Source of the DNA: an uncultured Bacteroidota bacterium
GTDB taxonomy: Bacteria > Bacteroidota > Bacteroidia > Chitinophagales > Saprospiraceae
NCBI GenBank assembly: GCA_937861115.1
Contig: CALMBD010000036.1
Span: 1 to 48,715 of the forward strand
Direction: 5' to 3'
Length of the DNA stretch: 48,715 nucleotides
Shown here: positions 9,445 to 19,292 of the stretch, one piece after another
Layout of the letters: every line of letters starts with the position of its first letter
Position numbering within the stretch: position 1 is the stretch's first letter
Notes under the pieces: generated by a model
Told to the model about the DNA's origin: nothing
The model's input: only the letters and a program-made list of their open reading frames with translations
The model's database searches: none
Made by a program: the position numbers and the translations under genes

Positions 9445-9576
9445 ATTAAGGTTCTTCTGCAAATTAAATACCGGACGAGCCCTTTGGATTATTAAACAGC
9501 ATCGTGCTTTTAGGGCATAATCAGCCTGTAGCAAAGAATATTCAAGAAAACCTTATAAAATAAGTTACGCCGGATC

Positions 9577-10026
9577 ATGCAACCATACAAACTATCAGAC
9601 AAAGACTACCTCGACCTCTGGAAGTTTTTCAGCGAGGACACCGCCAAGATAAAGGACAAGCTATGGACCATTGCCTCCTGGCTATACGCCCTAATGAGCG
9701 GTTTACTGGGTTTTATGTTTAAATTCAAACCTGATTCACCTGTAGATCAATGGATGATTTGGCCGATGGCCATCGCCGGAATATTTCTGAGTATTTATAC
9801 CTGGTACATGATCAGAGAATATGGGAAGCACGTGCGAACCGGTTGGAAGGTGACTGATTTCCTTCGAACGAAAATAGAGGGCCTTGATGAAATCTGGGAC
9901 AGCAAAAAAACAGACAAGGAGGACGACGAACAGACAGTGCCACTATTCGCCCGCCGTTTGCAATGGCTGGCACTGGCATACGGAATCGGTTTCGTGGCAG
10001 TGCCGGCAATGGCCTTTATTCAGTAG
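9577..10026 (+). CDS. Small three-helix membrane protein, unknown function
   Basis: This 149-aa protein has predicted membrane helices at about residues 31-50 (TIASWLYALMSGLLGFMF), 59-78 (WMIWPMAIAGIFLSIYTWYM) and 128-147 (LQWLALAYGIGFVAVPAMAF). A charged cytoplasmic loop (DSKKTDKEDDEQ) lies between the second and third helices. The N-terminus (LSDKDYLDLWKFFSEDTAKIKDKLW) is amphipathic. I do not recognise the family, and there is no catalytic motif. It lies 132 nt after the EAD11-like gene and only 10 nt before the WD40-like gene, so the last two are probably co-transcribed. A holin-like or scaffold role in toxin release is conceivable from context only. Confidence -1.
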   Translation: MQPYKLSDKDYLDLWKFFSEDTAKIKDKLWTIASWLYALMSGLLGFMFKFKPDSPVDQWMIWPMAIAGIFLSIYTWYMIREYGKHVRTGWKVTDFLRTKIEGLDEIWDSKKTDKEDDEQTVPLFARRLQWLALAYGIGFVAVPAMAFIQ

Positions 10027-10036
10027 CCGACTACTT

Positions 10037-10975
10037 ATGGAATCCCATACTTTTTCAATTCCCGCAGGCCCTGAAGGTATAACCGGACTGCTTTGGTCGG
10101 GCAATGACCACCTGGTGATATCCGGGCCGTCAGAAACTGGTCTGTACAGCCTTACCGGGGCATTAAAGTCCACCACCAAACAGGGCGCTCGCAGGATATT
10201 CCCGTATCCGGGCTCCAGATGCGTGCGCATTTTGCCGTATAACAAGGAATTAAAAGAGGTTTCCTGCCCTGTTGACTGGCACTGGGATACACAGGAGATA
10301 ACCCAAACGCCGGGCTGTGGGGTACATTATTGTTATGCCTGTGCTTTTGACGCAGATGGAAATTTTGCACACGGTGGCGAATACTATGAATGGGGCTATT
10401 GGTCGTATATCAAGGCATCGGGTGAAAAAATTACCGGGAGCACAAGTCTTCCGATTCCATTCAGTATTGCCTTTTCTCCCGACGGTTCGCGGCTCCTGGT
10501 AGGCGGGCGTTGGAGTCATCTCGCGATCTGGGATTTGACGGATTCCGCCCCGAATCAGCAGCAACCCCTAAAAAAATATACACCCGACAGCCTGGTTTCT
10601 GCGGTCTGCTGGTCACCCTCCGGGCAGTATATCGCTGCCGGTCTGCTGGAAAAGTATCAGGTGGAGATTTGGGATACATATACCGACCAAATGGTAATTA
10701 GTTTACCATTCGGACAGGGACTGGTCCGGAATAACTATTGGGTACACAGGGTATCTTTTATTCCCGGCCACAATCATTTACTGATGGTCAGTAATACTTA
10801 TGGTACATGGATAATCAATTGGCGGGAAGGCCGACTGATAGGTAGTGCCCCGGGATGGACGCATTTCGATTTTTCACCGGATGGGGCATTCCTGGCTCTG
10901 GGTAGTCAGCATGGAGAGCTATTCATTGAGGGATTGGCGGCTTACCTGGAAAGTATTGCATCAGCCGAATTATGA
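10037..10975 (+). CDS. WD40-like beta-propeller protein
   Basis: This 312-aa protein has repeated blade signatures: AFSPDGSRLLVGGRWSHLAIWDL, VCWSPSGQYIAAG...VEIWD and FDFSPDGAFLALGSQHGELF. These are typical of WD40/quinoprotein-type propellers. The frame is open further upstream to 9884, but that part overlaps the preceding membrane gene. The ATG at 10037 gives a sensible start (MESHTFSIPAGPEG) 10 nt after that gene's stop. There is no signal peptide, so it is probably cytoplasmic. Propellers of this kind usually act as protein-binding platforms. With the EAD11-like and three-helix proteins it forms an accessory trio between the two Tc toxin subunit genes. The function is unknown. Confidence -1.
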   Translation: MESHTFSIPAGPEGITGLLWSGNDHLVISGPSETGLYSLTGALKSTTKQGARRIFPYPGSRCVRILPYNKELKEVSCPVDWHWDTQEITQTPGCGVHYCYACAFDADGNFAHGGEYYEWGYWSYIKASGEKITGSTSLPIPFSIAFSPDGSRLLVGGRWSHLAIWDLTDSAPNQQQPLKKYTPDSLVSAVCWSPSGQYIAAGLLEKYQVEIWDTYTDQMVISLPFGQGLVRNNYWVHRVSFIPGHNHLLMVSNTYGTWIINWREGRLIGSAPGWTHFDFSPDGAFLALGSQHGELFIEGLAAYLESIASAEL

Positions 10976-11081
10976 TGTATACGATCATTTTGTTCTGCTC
11001 CATTCGACAGGGGATGATTTGAATTAGTATACCATTTGCGGATAGTCAGTTTAACAAAGGCCTATTAAATAATATCGAATC

Positions 11082-14000
11082 ATGGCTCAACTAAATTCCA
11101 AATTCAGGGTCTCAGGCATCATCACCCAAGCCGATGGCTTGCCCTACGACAATGCCGGTATAGAACTTTTGTTCGTAGGGTTGCGTGAGGAGAGTGTCAT
11201 CGGAAAAACGAAAACGAATACCGAAGGAGTCTATCAAATAACGTACACGCCTCCTGCAGGCCGCGCGGTAGCAGATATTCGAATACGGGTGCTGGATTCG
11301 GGTGGGCGGATAATAGCCATTTCTGCCGTGCAATACCGCGTTCCGCAATCAGCCACGATTGATCTGGTAGTGCCCGCCGCCGATGCTCTGGAAAATGGTA
11401 CAATTCAGTTGGTCAACCGGTTGAAAGCAACAGCGGGAAATATCAACCTGGCCGACTTACGGGAGGACAGGGCCTTTCGCGATATCAGCACCCTGTCCGC
11501 CTCCACCGGCGAACCGCCCCGCCGAATTGCCCGCTTGAGCTTGGCGCATCGGCATGCAGTGGTCTCGAAAATTGCCGCGGATATACATTTTGCCTGGCTG
11601 GAAGCCGGCTTGCCGGAAGACCTGGACCTGTTGGTTACCTTACCCTCGGAATACCTGAAAAGCGCTCTGGAAAATGCCTCGGTAAAGGGAATACTGGACC
11701 AGAAAGATTCGGACTATTGGGAAAAAACAGTTCAGAAACTCAAAAGAGCAAATATCCCGCAGCCACTCGGTTTGCTCGCCACTTCAAACCTCTATCAACC
11801 CGTTTCCACCATTCAAACTGCGGAGGCGGAGTATATAAAACGTGTATTGAACCAAAACTTGCGGCGGATCATTCTCGAAAACTTGCCGGAGATTAGCGCA
11901 TCTACCCGGCAGCGAATCGAAGCGCGTATTTCGGGGACAGATTTTTGGGATAACCCCGATGAGGAATTGGGTTCCGTAATTTTCAGGGCCATTGCACCAA
12001 CGCCTCCACCGGATGGCGTACAATGGCCACCCAAAGGCATCGGCCCGGATCCATGCAAAATCAATCAAATGGCCTACAGCCGTTCCAAAGTGCGGGATGT
12101 GTTGCAATTGGACTCCCCGTTGCAATACCATCCCTTTTTTGCAGAGCCCCTTCGCTGGGTAAAAACCTTTGAGTATGCAAAACTGGTATCGGTAACCACC
12201 TCCAAAGCAATTGCCCTTCTGGAGCAAGGCATGCACGCCGACGAATGGTCGGAAGATACCCTGCAGCCGGCTGTTGCTGCGCAGATCGTGACCCATCAAG
12301 AGGCGAAGAAATTAAGCCGCCTCGGCACCTTGTCGCGACTTGCCGGCCACAACCCTGGATTGGTTACCCTACTGCACCAAAACGCTCCGGACGATTTGAC
12401 GAAATTGGTTGCCAATACACCCCTGGATTGGCAGGCTTTGATCGACCGAAACCAAATTCCGTTACCCCCGGGCGAAACGCCTGCTACCATCGCCGAAAAG
12501 TTGGCGACGCAAATAGAATTGGCCTATCCTGTTCCATATTTCCTGTACTACCGGCTAAAAAGGGAGCCTGCGGGCAGCTTGTTAGCGTTATTTCATAAAA
12601 ACAATCCATCAGACACCTGGCTCCGGCATGATTGGCTACAGGGCAATCACGCCGAATTCAATTGGACGGGTATAGCACAGGCCAAAAAGGGAGCAGTCAT
12701 TCAGACACTTGCAGCCGATCAGCGCATTTTTCGGATAGCGGACACACCTGGCCAGGCCGTTGCGCTGCGCGACAAAGGCTACGACTCTGCCCGCAGCATT
12801 GCCAATCAATCCGTTCAGCATTTCGTTCAGAAAAGTGGCCTCTCCATAGAAGCCGCCAACCGTGTACATGCGCATGCCCAGGAGATTTCAGCCCAGGCAG
12901 TGCAAGCCTTTGCTGCTGTTCAGGATGTGGTAGCTGGTGGATTGGGGCAGACCTACGTGGGCAATATTTCCAAGGAGATGGTCGGCCAGTTGCTCCAGAT
13001 AGAAGGAATGAGCAAGTTATTTGGGCCGGGGCAGTTTTGCGATTGTCCGGACTGCCGTTCTGTGCTTAGTCCGGCAGCCTACCTGGTGGACATGCTACGG
13101 TTTGTGCAGCAATATGTGGATGAAAACCTGCAACCAGGTGAAGCATACCTGTCCTTAACGGGCCGTCGACCCGATTTAAAGGACCTGCCACTATCCTGCG
13201 CCAACACCAATAACTCGATCCCCTACCTGACTGTAGTGAATGAGGTACTGGCAAAATGGGTGGCCGACAAGGGAGATGGCGATGTGTTTGAACTCGCCGC
13301 TAATACCAATAGCAGCAAAGGTTTTCTGCTGCCCTTCAACCTGCCTTTGGCAGAACTTCGGCTTTACCTCAGCCACTTTGACCTGTCGCTTTTTGAACTC
13401 AGTAATCTGTTCAGCAACCCTTCCGGAGAACTGGAAAATTTGACAGACGAGGCCTGGTTGAGGCATCTGGAATTGGACGATTCGGAGAAAGTGGTGATCA
13501 CCACCCCTGAACTGGCCAAAGTACCGGAACGCTATCGGATTGATACTGTTGAAAATATTTCACCATCTGGCCTGATTCAGTCGGCCGGAATCAACAGGAA
13601 TGATCTCACCGATTTACTCAAGATGCGTTTTAATGCTGCGTTGAAATCGGTAAAGGTCATCCTGGAAAAAGATACCGATGTCGACGATATACAGGCATAT
13701 AAAGAAGTTTTTCAGGGGTTGACGAATGCCCATGCCGATTATTTGTATCGCTTTATCCGGCTTTGGAAAAAGACTCCCTGGACGCCTTCCGAATTGGATG
13801 CCGTACTCCTGTCGCTGCCCACTACTGATAAAAACCTGGAAAAACTGGAAACCCTGATTCAACTGGCAAAAGCGGCCTGGCTGCAAAAACAATACAGTTG
13901 GAATGTTTCTCAACTCTGCACCTTTTTAGACAAGATGCCGACTGGTGAAAAATATCCCCAAAAATCCGAAACACCAGAGGAACGCGGCTTTCTCGAACGG

Positions 14001-17000
14001 GTATTTGACCTGGAAGCATTGTTCGGCCTGGATGCGAATGGGCAATACCAGGGCACTAAGACAGTTGATTGGACAGCAACAGATGCAGAAACAAGGCGTC
14101 TTACGGCCTTGGTGATCAGCGGCCTACAATTGGCAGAACCCGCGTTCAAAGCCTTACTTAGTTACCTTGACGCTACAGGGACCCAGACGGTAACCCGTGA
14201 TGTACTCTCCCTTTTGTACCGCCACACTCAAATGGCCCGCAGTTTGGGATGGCCACTCCACGAGTGGCTAACGGCAGCTGAATTGCTCGGCTTAAAAGAC
14301 ATAAAGGGCCTAAGTGCCTTGATCAAAGTTTGGGATTTTAGTCAGTGGCAACAAGCATTAGGGCTATTGCCCTCCGAGATGGCATTTTTTCAGGGAAAAA
14401 CAAACATCCTGGATGGGCAAGATTTTGTCTTCCGCTCCATCGAATGGATGGATGACTTGAAAAAAGCAGTCAAGGAAAAAACAGGCAGTAATGACCTGAC
14501 ACCCGAAATCTGGGAAGATGTATTTAAAACTACGCTACCCAATTTACAGGCCTGGCTGAACGTAGGGCCAGACTTTTGGGTGGATCTGTTGGAATGGACG
14601 CCTACCGATATTGCCGATTATTGGGCAGCCAACTCAACTGCAGAAGACGTACTGCTGCAATGGGCCATGGAGGTAGAACGCGTGCTGTGGCTCGTTCAAC
14701 GCATGGGGTGGACAGAAACCGTGTTTCATTGGATGACGGAGCACCCCAGCAGATTAAAAATTTCGAATCGCAGGGCAAAAAATCTGGTTACACTCCAACG
14801 CCTGGCCAAGTGGCAACGTGTACTTCCCCAAACACCGGAAGAGATTGATCTGGCACTTAAATCTCTGGATACCCAAGATGACCCTGCCACACCGGCCAAC
14901 GAATCCTATGCGGTGCTGGCCAACTGGTGGAAAGAAGATGCAGACTTGCTGTTTGGCATGCGAGCGTCTCTTTCCTTGTCTGACAAACCTTCTATTCCGG
15001 AAATATGGCAGCTAAAAAATGCACTGGCGACGAGTAAACAGCTCGGGGCATCGGCAACGCTTTTGGAGCAATTGACCATAAACGATACTTATGAAAATAC
15101 AAAAGCGGCGGCAGCAATAGCACTGCAATTGATCAAGGCTAAATACCAGGATGAAAAAAAACGCGAGACCAGGGTTGAGCCAATGACCAATCAGGTGAAT
15201 GCCTGGCGCCGGGATGTGTTGGTGCAATATATCCTGACCCGGAAGGATGACACCAGTTATCCTTTTGAAGACGAAAGCAGCCTGTACGCCTATTTTCTGC
15301 TGGATGTGGAGATGGACGGCTGCTTCCGGACATCCCGGATCGTGGCAGCGCATGGCAGTATCCAGTTGTATATTCACCGGGTACTCATGAACCTGGAGCA
15401 GTCGGCCGATAGCACCATCTCGGTTTTGGGAAAAATTGAAGACCTTGAAATTTTTAAAACGGAATGGGAATGGCGCAAAAATTACCGGGTATGGGAAGCC
15501 AATCGAAAAGTATTCCTGTATCCGGAGAATTACCTGGAACCGGATTTGCGCGACAACAAAACACCCATTTTCAAGGAATTGGAGGAGGAACTCTTGCAAC
15601 GCGAACTCAGCCAGGAATCTGCTGAATTGGCCTGGCGCAATTATTTCACCAAGTACACTGAATTGGCGGAATTGCGCATTGCCGGATCGTTTTACGATAA
15701 GGCAAAAAACACCTACCATTTCTTTGGCCGCACGTCCAAAGACCCCTATCAATATTTTTACCGCCGTTGGGAGAATCAGCGGCTTTGGACACCCTGGGAA
15801 AGTATGGAATTGCCGATTCTGACTAAGGAGGTGACGGGTATTATTCACAAAGGGCAGACGTATGTTTTTTGGGCAGAAGTGGAGACGGAAAATGACGCTC
15901 AAAAGGTTTTTCTCAATAAATCTTTTTTGAAGTCAAATGGACGTTGGAGTACGCCACAACGGTTGGAGTATGGTAATACAGTTGAAGGTAACGTGAATAT
16001 TCAGGTATTTGCGGCAGCAGATACCGTGGATCTGATCTTCAACTTATCCAGTGGTACTGCTTCGATGCTCCGGGCATACGATCCCATTGAAAATACACTA
16101 AAGGAAACCAATTCCGTGCAACGTGAGCAAGCCGGAACAAAGCTTATATTGCCCCGCCACATAAATCTTGTGGACAATACTTGTGAAATTAAGCAGATGC
16201 CCATTGCAGGTCTTAGCCTGTTTGCAACAGCAATGGCCATGACTGAAAGTGAAATAGATTTGGTGCAAAGCGGGCTTTCTCCATCTGTAAGTGCTGGAAA
16301 TTTTCTACTTACAAGTGCATCAGGCATTAGAAAAGACATTAGCCATATAGGCAATACCTCCAATAGTTGCACCCTGGAACTGGGAAGCCAGCAGTATTTG
16401 GCAAAAGCAGTCAAAATTCCCGAGTTGGCGCATGGCCCGGTGGATGTGCCTTTTACGACATTTGCCTTGCCTGTAGGCCAACCGGTGGTGAGTTTCTCCC
16501 GTGAATTTTTCAATCTGGTGAATATTGGCCATCATCCTAAAAAAAATTATACCGTTGAACTGGCGGACAAAGGACTTCAGGGTTTTCTGGATACGCCGCC
16601 GCAGGCCATCCCTGAATCCGACTTCCCGCTGACGATCACCAATCCGGCATACCTGCATGGGCCCCATTTGGAGAAAGAGCACATGGCCGTCAAGGGCTCT
16701 TACGGCATTTATCTGCAGGAACTCTTTTTTCATGCGCCTTTCCTTATTGCCTACCAAATGAACGCCAATCAAAAATTCAAAGAGGCCAAATGGTGGTACG
16801 AGCGCATTTTCGACCCTGCTGCATCCGGCGATGTGCAGGACCCGGACCGGCCATGGCGGTACATCGAGTTCAAGAATTTGGGCTACGCCAAAATGAAAGA
16901 AACCCTGCAGGATGCTGCTGCGCAGGAACTGTACCGACTCGATCCGTTTAATCCGCATGCCATTGCCCGGCTGCGGCTGAGCGCCTATCAGAAGACCATT

Positions 17001-19292
17001 GTGATGAAATACGTGGACAACCTCATTGACTGGGGTGACCACCTGTTTGCTCAGTATAGCATGGAAAGTATCAATGAAGCGCTGATGATTTACCAGTTGG
17101 CGTATGATATATTGGGCAAGCGTCCGGAGCAACTTGGGGCTTGTCCGGAATCGGAAGACGCCGCATTTACCTATAATGCCCTGGAAGCGCAAAACCAATC
17201 GAACTGGGATGATGTCCTGGTTGGATTAGAGCATTTGACCCAGCCGGACAATCCGGTGGAGGCTAATCCTGTACCCAATCTGCCCAACCCGCAAAATCAG
17301 CTCGATCTGGCATTTTGTATTCCCTTTAACTTGGACTTGCTTCAATATTGGGACCGCGTTGCTGACCGACTCTATAAAATCCGGCATTGCCTCGATATCA
17401 ATGGCCAACGCAGGCAGTTACCCCTGTTCTCCCCTCCGATCGATCCTATGCTACTGGTGCGCGCCAAAGCAATGGGTCTGAGCCTCGAACAGGCCCTGGA
17501 GCTGCTGAATATGCCCACGCCACGTTACCGGTTTACTTATTTGATCGAGCGCGCCAAGCAATACACGCAGATGGTTCAGTCCTTCGGTTCTGCTTTACTC
17601 TCGGCCCTCAACAGCAAAGATGCCGAGCAATTGCAGTTGCTGCGTTCGGTACAGGAGCGGGAAATCATGCGGATGGGAAGGGAAGTGAAGAAACAGAATT
17701 TGGAGGAGGCAAAGGCACAGATGAAGGTGATTTATGAGACGAAAGCCAATATTAAAAACAGGAAGGATCACTTCCATGATTTAATAGCGGAGGGGCTTCT
17801 TGACTCAGAGAATGTACAAGAAATTTCCCTATTCATTGCAAATAATTTATTTATAGCAGAATCAATTTTTCGTCTTATAGGAGTAGGGTGGCCTTTTGGA
17901 TCTCCAAAAGATAAAGCAAGTGGAATTGCCGACTTTTTTAGAGCAATTGGGACTGGATTCAATGCCATTTCCTCCTCTTTTGCTACACGTGCAGGATTTG
18001 TGCGTAGAAAACAAGATTGGGAATTTCAAGAAAAATCCGCCGAACAAGAGCTCAAACAACTTGCTCAACAACTTCTCGCTTCCGAAATCCGCGTAGCCAT
18101 TGCAGAAAAAGATTTGGAGATGCACGAACGGAGTATGGAGCATTCAGATGAATTGTATGCCTTTTACAGGGATAAATTCACCAACCTGGGCTTGTATAAT
18201 TTCATGGCGCGTACACTGCACACCTTGCACCGGCAGGCTTACAATATAGCCTATGAAACGGCACTGCAAGCGCAAAAAGCCCTGGAGTTTGAGCGGGAAA
18301 AAGTAGATATCATCCGGTTTGATAATTGGGCTGTTGATCGGGCAGGTTTACTCTCCGGCGAGCGGCTGATGCTGCAGATTCAGCAATTGGAGCGGAAGTA
18401 CGAGGAAGTGAACACCCGCGAACTCGAACTCACCAAACACATTTCGCTTCAACAATTGAATCCAATAGCGGTGCTCCTACTCCGGGAAACAGGAAAATGC
18501 AACATTAATATACCGGAAGAATTATATGATCTGGATTTTCCAGGACACTTTAAGCGGCGTATCAAATCGGTGAGCATTACAATACCCTGTGTTGCAGGGC
18601 CTTATACGACCATTAATGCTACGCTTCGACTGAATAATAGCAGTACCCGTATTAAGGCGGCAGACAAGCCAACTCTGGACAACATTGGATCTACTCAATC
18701 CATTGCCACCAGTTCAGCCCAGGGAGACAGCGGTCTCTTCGAACTCAACTTCCGAGATGAACGCTACCTGCCATTTGAAGGTGCAGGCGCCATCAGCAAA
18801 TGGTCGTTGGAACTGATGTACGATGAAGATAACCCCGAAGATGCAAAACGCCTCCGCCAGTTCGATTACAATACGATATCAGATGTAATCATGCACGTTC
18901 GGTACACCGCGCAGGAAGACAAGGACCTGAAAACGAAGGCCATCGCTAATTTAAAAACCCTAAGCGCACAGTTAGGTGACCAGCCATTGGTTCGCGTGTT
19001 TAACCTGCGCCATGACTTCCCCGCGGAGTTTCATGCCTGGAAGCAAAATGGCGTGCTGAATTTGGATTTGATTGAAAACAGGCATTTCCCCTATTTGGCG
19101 CAAGGTATGATTGGAAAATTAACCGTCAATTTGCTAACAAACGACGGAACGTCGGACTGGTGGGATAAAAAAAATTATACGCCGTTAACTGTGCCAGGCA
19201 AATCGGCTGGTAAATGGCCGGTTAGTTATGCTGGCCAATTTGATGAATCTAAGGACTATTATTTGCAGGTGGACTATAAACTGAATAAATAA
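11082..19292 (+). CDS. Tc toxin subunit A (TcA), pentameric pore subunit
   Basis: This 2736-aa protein has strong TcA signatures. Residues 653-670 hold the VRP1-type motif CDCPDCRSVLSPAAYLVD. The C-terminus has DERYLPFEG (2559-2567) and FDYNTISDVIMHVRY (2594-2608), the TcB-binding end typical of TcA. Residues about 2130-2400 read as long charged coiled coils around a hydrophobic segment (about 2240-2315), which matches the translocation channel. In known systems five copies form the syringe that carries the BC cocoon's toxin across a host membrane. An N-terminal Ig/carboxypeptidase-regulatory-like domain (residues 1-95) precedes the usual start of homology and may be an added binding module. 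The channel-tip DNA is very AT-rich (14 of 60 G/C at 17821-17880). There is no signal peptide. It follows the accessory trio by 106 nt. Confidence -1.
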   Translation: MAQLNSKFRVSGIITQADGLPYDNAGIELLFVGLREESVIGKTKTNTEGVYQITYTPPAGRAVADIRIRVLDSGGRIIAISAVQYRVPQSATIDLVVPAADALENGTIQLVNRLKATAGNINLADLREDRAFRDISTLSASTGEPPRRIARLSLAHRHAVVSKIAADIHFAWLEAGLPEDLDLLVTLPSEYLKSALENASVKGILDQKDSDYWEKTVQKLKRANIPQPLGLLATSNLYQPVSTIQTAEAEYIKRVLNQNLRRIILENLPEISASTRQRIEARISGTDFWDNPDEELGSVIFRAIAPTPPPDGVQWPPKGIGPDPCKINQMAYSRSKVRDVLQLDSPLQYHPFFAEPLRWVKTFEYAKLVSVTTSKAIALLEQGMHADEWSEDTLQPAVAAQIVTHQEAKKLSRLGTLSRLAGHNPGLVTLLHQNAPDDLTKLVANTPLDWQALIDRNQIPLPPGETPATIAEKLATQIELAYPVPYFLYYRLKREPAGSLLALFHKNNPSDTWLRHDWLQGNHAEFNWTGIAQAKKGAVIQTLAADQRIFRIADTPGQAVALRDKGYDSARSIANQSVQHFVQKSGLSIEAANRVHAHAQEISAQAVQAFAAVQDVVAGGLGQTYVGNISKEMVGQLLQIEGMSKLFGPGQFCDCPDCRSVLSPAAYLVDMLRFVQQYVDENLQPGEAYLSLTGRRPDLKDLPLSCANTNNSIPYLTVVNEVLAKWVADKGDGDVFELAANTNSSKGFLLPFNLPLAELRLYLSHFDLSLFELSNLFSNPSGELENLTDEAWLRHLELDDSEKVVITTPELAKVPERYRIDTVENISPSGLIQSAGINRNDLTDLLKMRFNAALKSVKVILEKDTDVDDIQAYKEVFQGLTNAHADYLYRFIRLWKKTPWTPSELDAVLLSLPTTDKNLEKLETLIQLAKAAWLQKQYSWNVSQLCTFLDKMPTGEKYPQKSETPEERGFLERVFDLEALFGLDANGQYQGTKTVDWTATDAETRRLTALVISGLQLAEPAFKALLSYLDATGTQTVTRDVLSLLYRHTQMARSLGWPLHEWLTAAELLGLKDIKGLSALIKVWDFSQWQQALGLLPSEMAFFQGKTNILDGQDFVFRSIEWMDDLKKAVKEKTGSNDLTPEIWEDVFKTTLPNLQAWLNVGPDFWVDLLEWTPTDIADYWAANSTAEDVLLQWAMEVERVLWLVQRMGWTETVFHWMTEHPSRLKISNRRAKNLVTLQRLAKWQRVLPQTPEEIDLALKSLDTQDDPATPANESYAVLANWWKEDADLLFGMRASLSLSDKPSIPEIWQLKNALATSKQLGASATLLEQLTINDTYENTKAAAAIALQLIKAKYQDEKKRETRVEPMTNQVNAWRRDVLVQYILTRKDDTSYPFEDESSLYAYFLLDVEMDGCFRTSRIVAAHGSIQLYIHRVLMNLEQSADSTISVLGKIEDLEIFKTEWEWRKNYRVWEANRKVFLYPENYLEPDLRDNKTPIFKELEEELLQRELSQESAELAWRNYFTKYTELAELRIAGSFYDKAKNTYHFFGRTSKDPYQYFYRRWENQRLWTPWESMELPILTKEVTGIIHKGQTYVFWAEVETENDAQKVFLNKSFLKSNGRWSTPQRLEYGNTVEGNVNIQVFAAADTVDLIFNLSSGTASMLRAYDPIENTLKETNSVQREQAGTKLILPRHINLVDNTCEIKQMPIAGLSLFATAMAMTESEIDLVQSGLSPSVSAGNFLLTSASGIRKDISHIGNTSNSCTLELGSQQYLAKAVKIPELAHGPVDVPFTTFALPVGQPVVSFSREFFNLVNIGHHPKKNYTVELADKGLQGFLDTPPQAIPESDFPLTITNPAYLHGPHLEKEHMAVKGSYGIYLQELFFHAPFLIAYQMNANQKFKEAKWWYERIFDPAASGDVQDPDRPWRYIEFKNLGYAKMKETLQDAAAQELYRLDPFNPHAIARLRLSAYQKTIVMKYVDNLIDWGDHLFAQYSMESINEALMIYQLAYDILGKRPEQLGACPESEDAAFTYNALEAQNQSNWDDVLVGLEHLTQPDNPVEANPVPNLPNPQNQLDLAFCIPFNLDLLQYWDRVADRLYKIRHCLDINGQRRQLPLFSPPIDPMLLVRAKAMGLSLEQALELLNMPTPRYRFTYLIERAKQYTQMVQSFGSALLSALNSKDAEQLQLLRSVQEREIMRMGREVKKQNLEEAKAQMKVIYETKANIKNRKDHFHDLIAEGLLDSENVQEISLFIANNLFIAESIFRLIGVGWPFGSPKDKASGIADFFRAIGTGFNAISSSFATRAGFVRRKQDWEFQEKSAEQELKQLAQQLLASEIRVAIAEKDLEMHERSMEHSDELYAFYRDKFTNLGLYNFMARTLHTLHRQAYNIAYETALQAQKALEFEREKVDIIRFDNWAVDRAGLLSGERLMLQIQQLERKYEEVNTRELELTKHISLQQLNPIAVLLLRETGKCNINIPEELYDLDFPGHFKRRIKSVSITIPCVAGPYTTINATLRLNNSSTRIKAADKPTLDNIGSTQSIATSSAQGDSGLFELNFRDERYLPFEGAGAISKWSLELMYDEDNPEDAKRLRQFDYNTISDVIMHVRYTAQEDKDLKTKAIANLKTLSAQLGDQPLVRVFNLRHDFPAEFHAWKQNGVLNLDLIENRHFPYLAQGMIGKLTVNLLTNDGTSDWWDKKNYTPLTVPGKSAGKWPVSYAGQFDESKDYYLQVDYKLNK

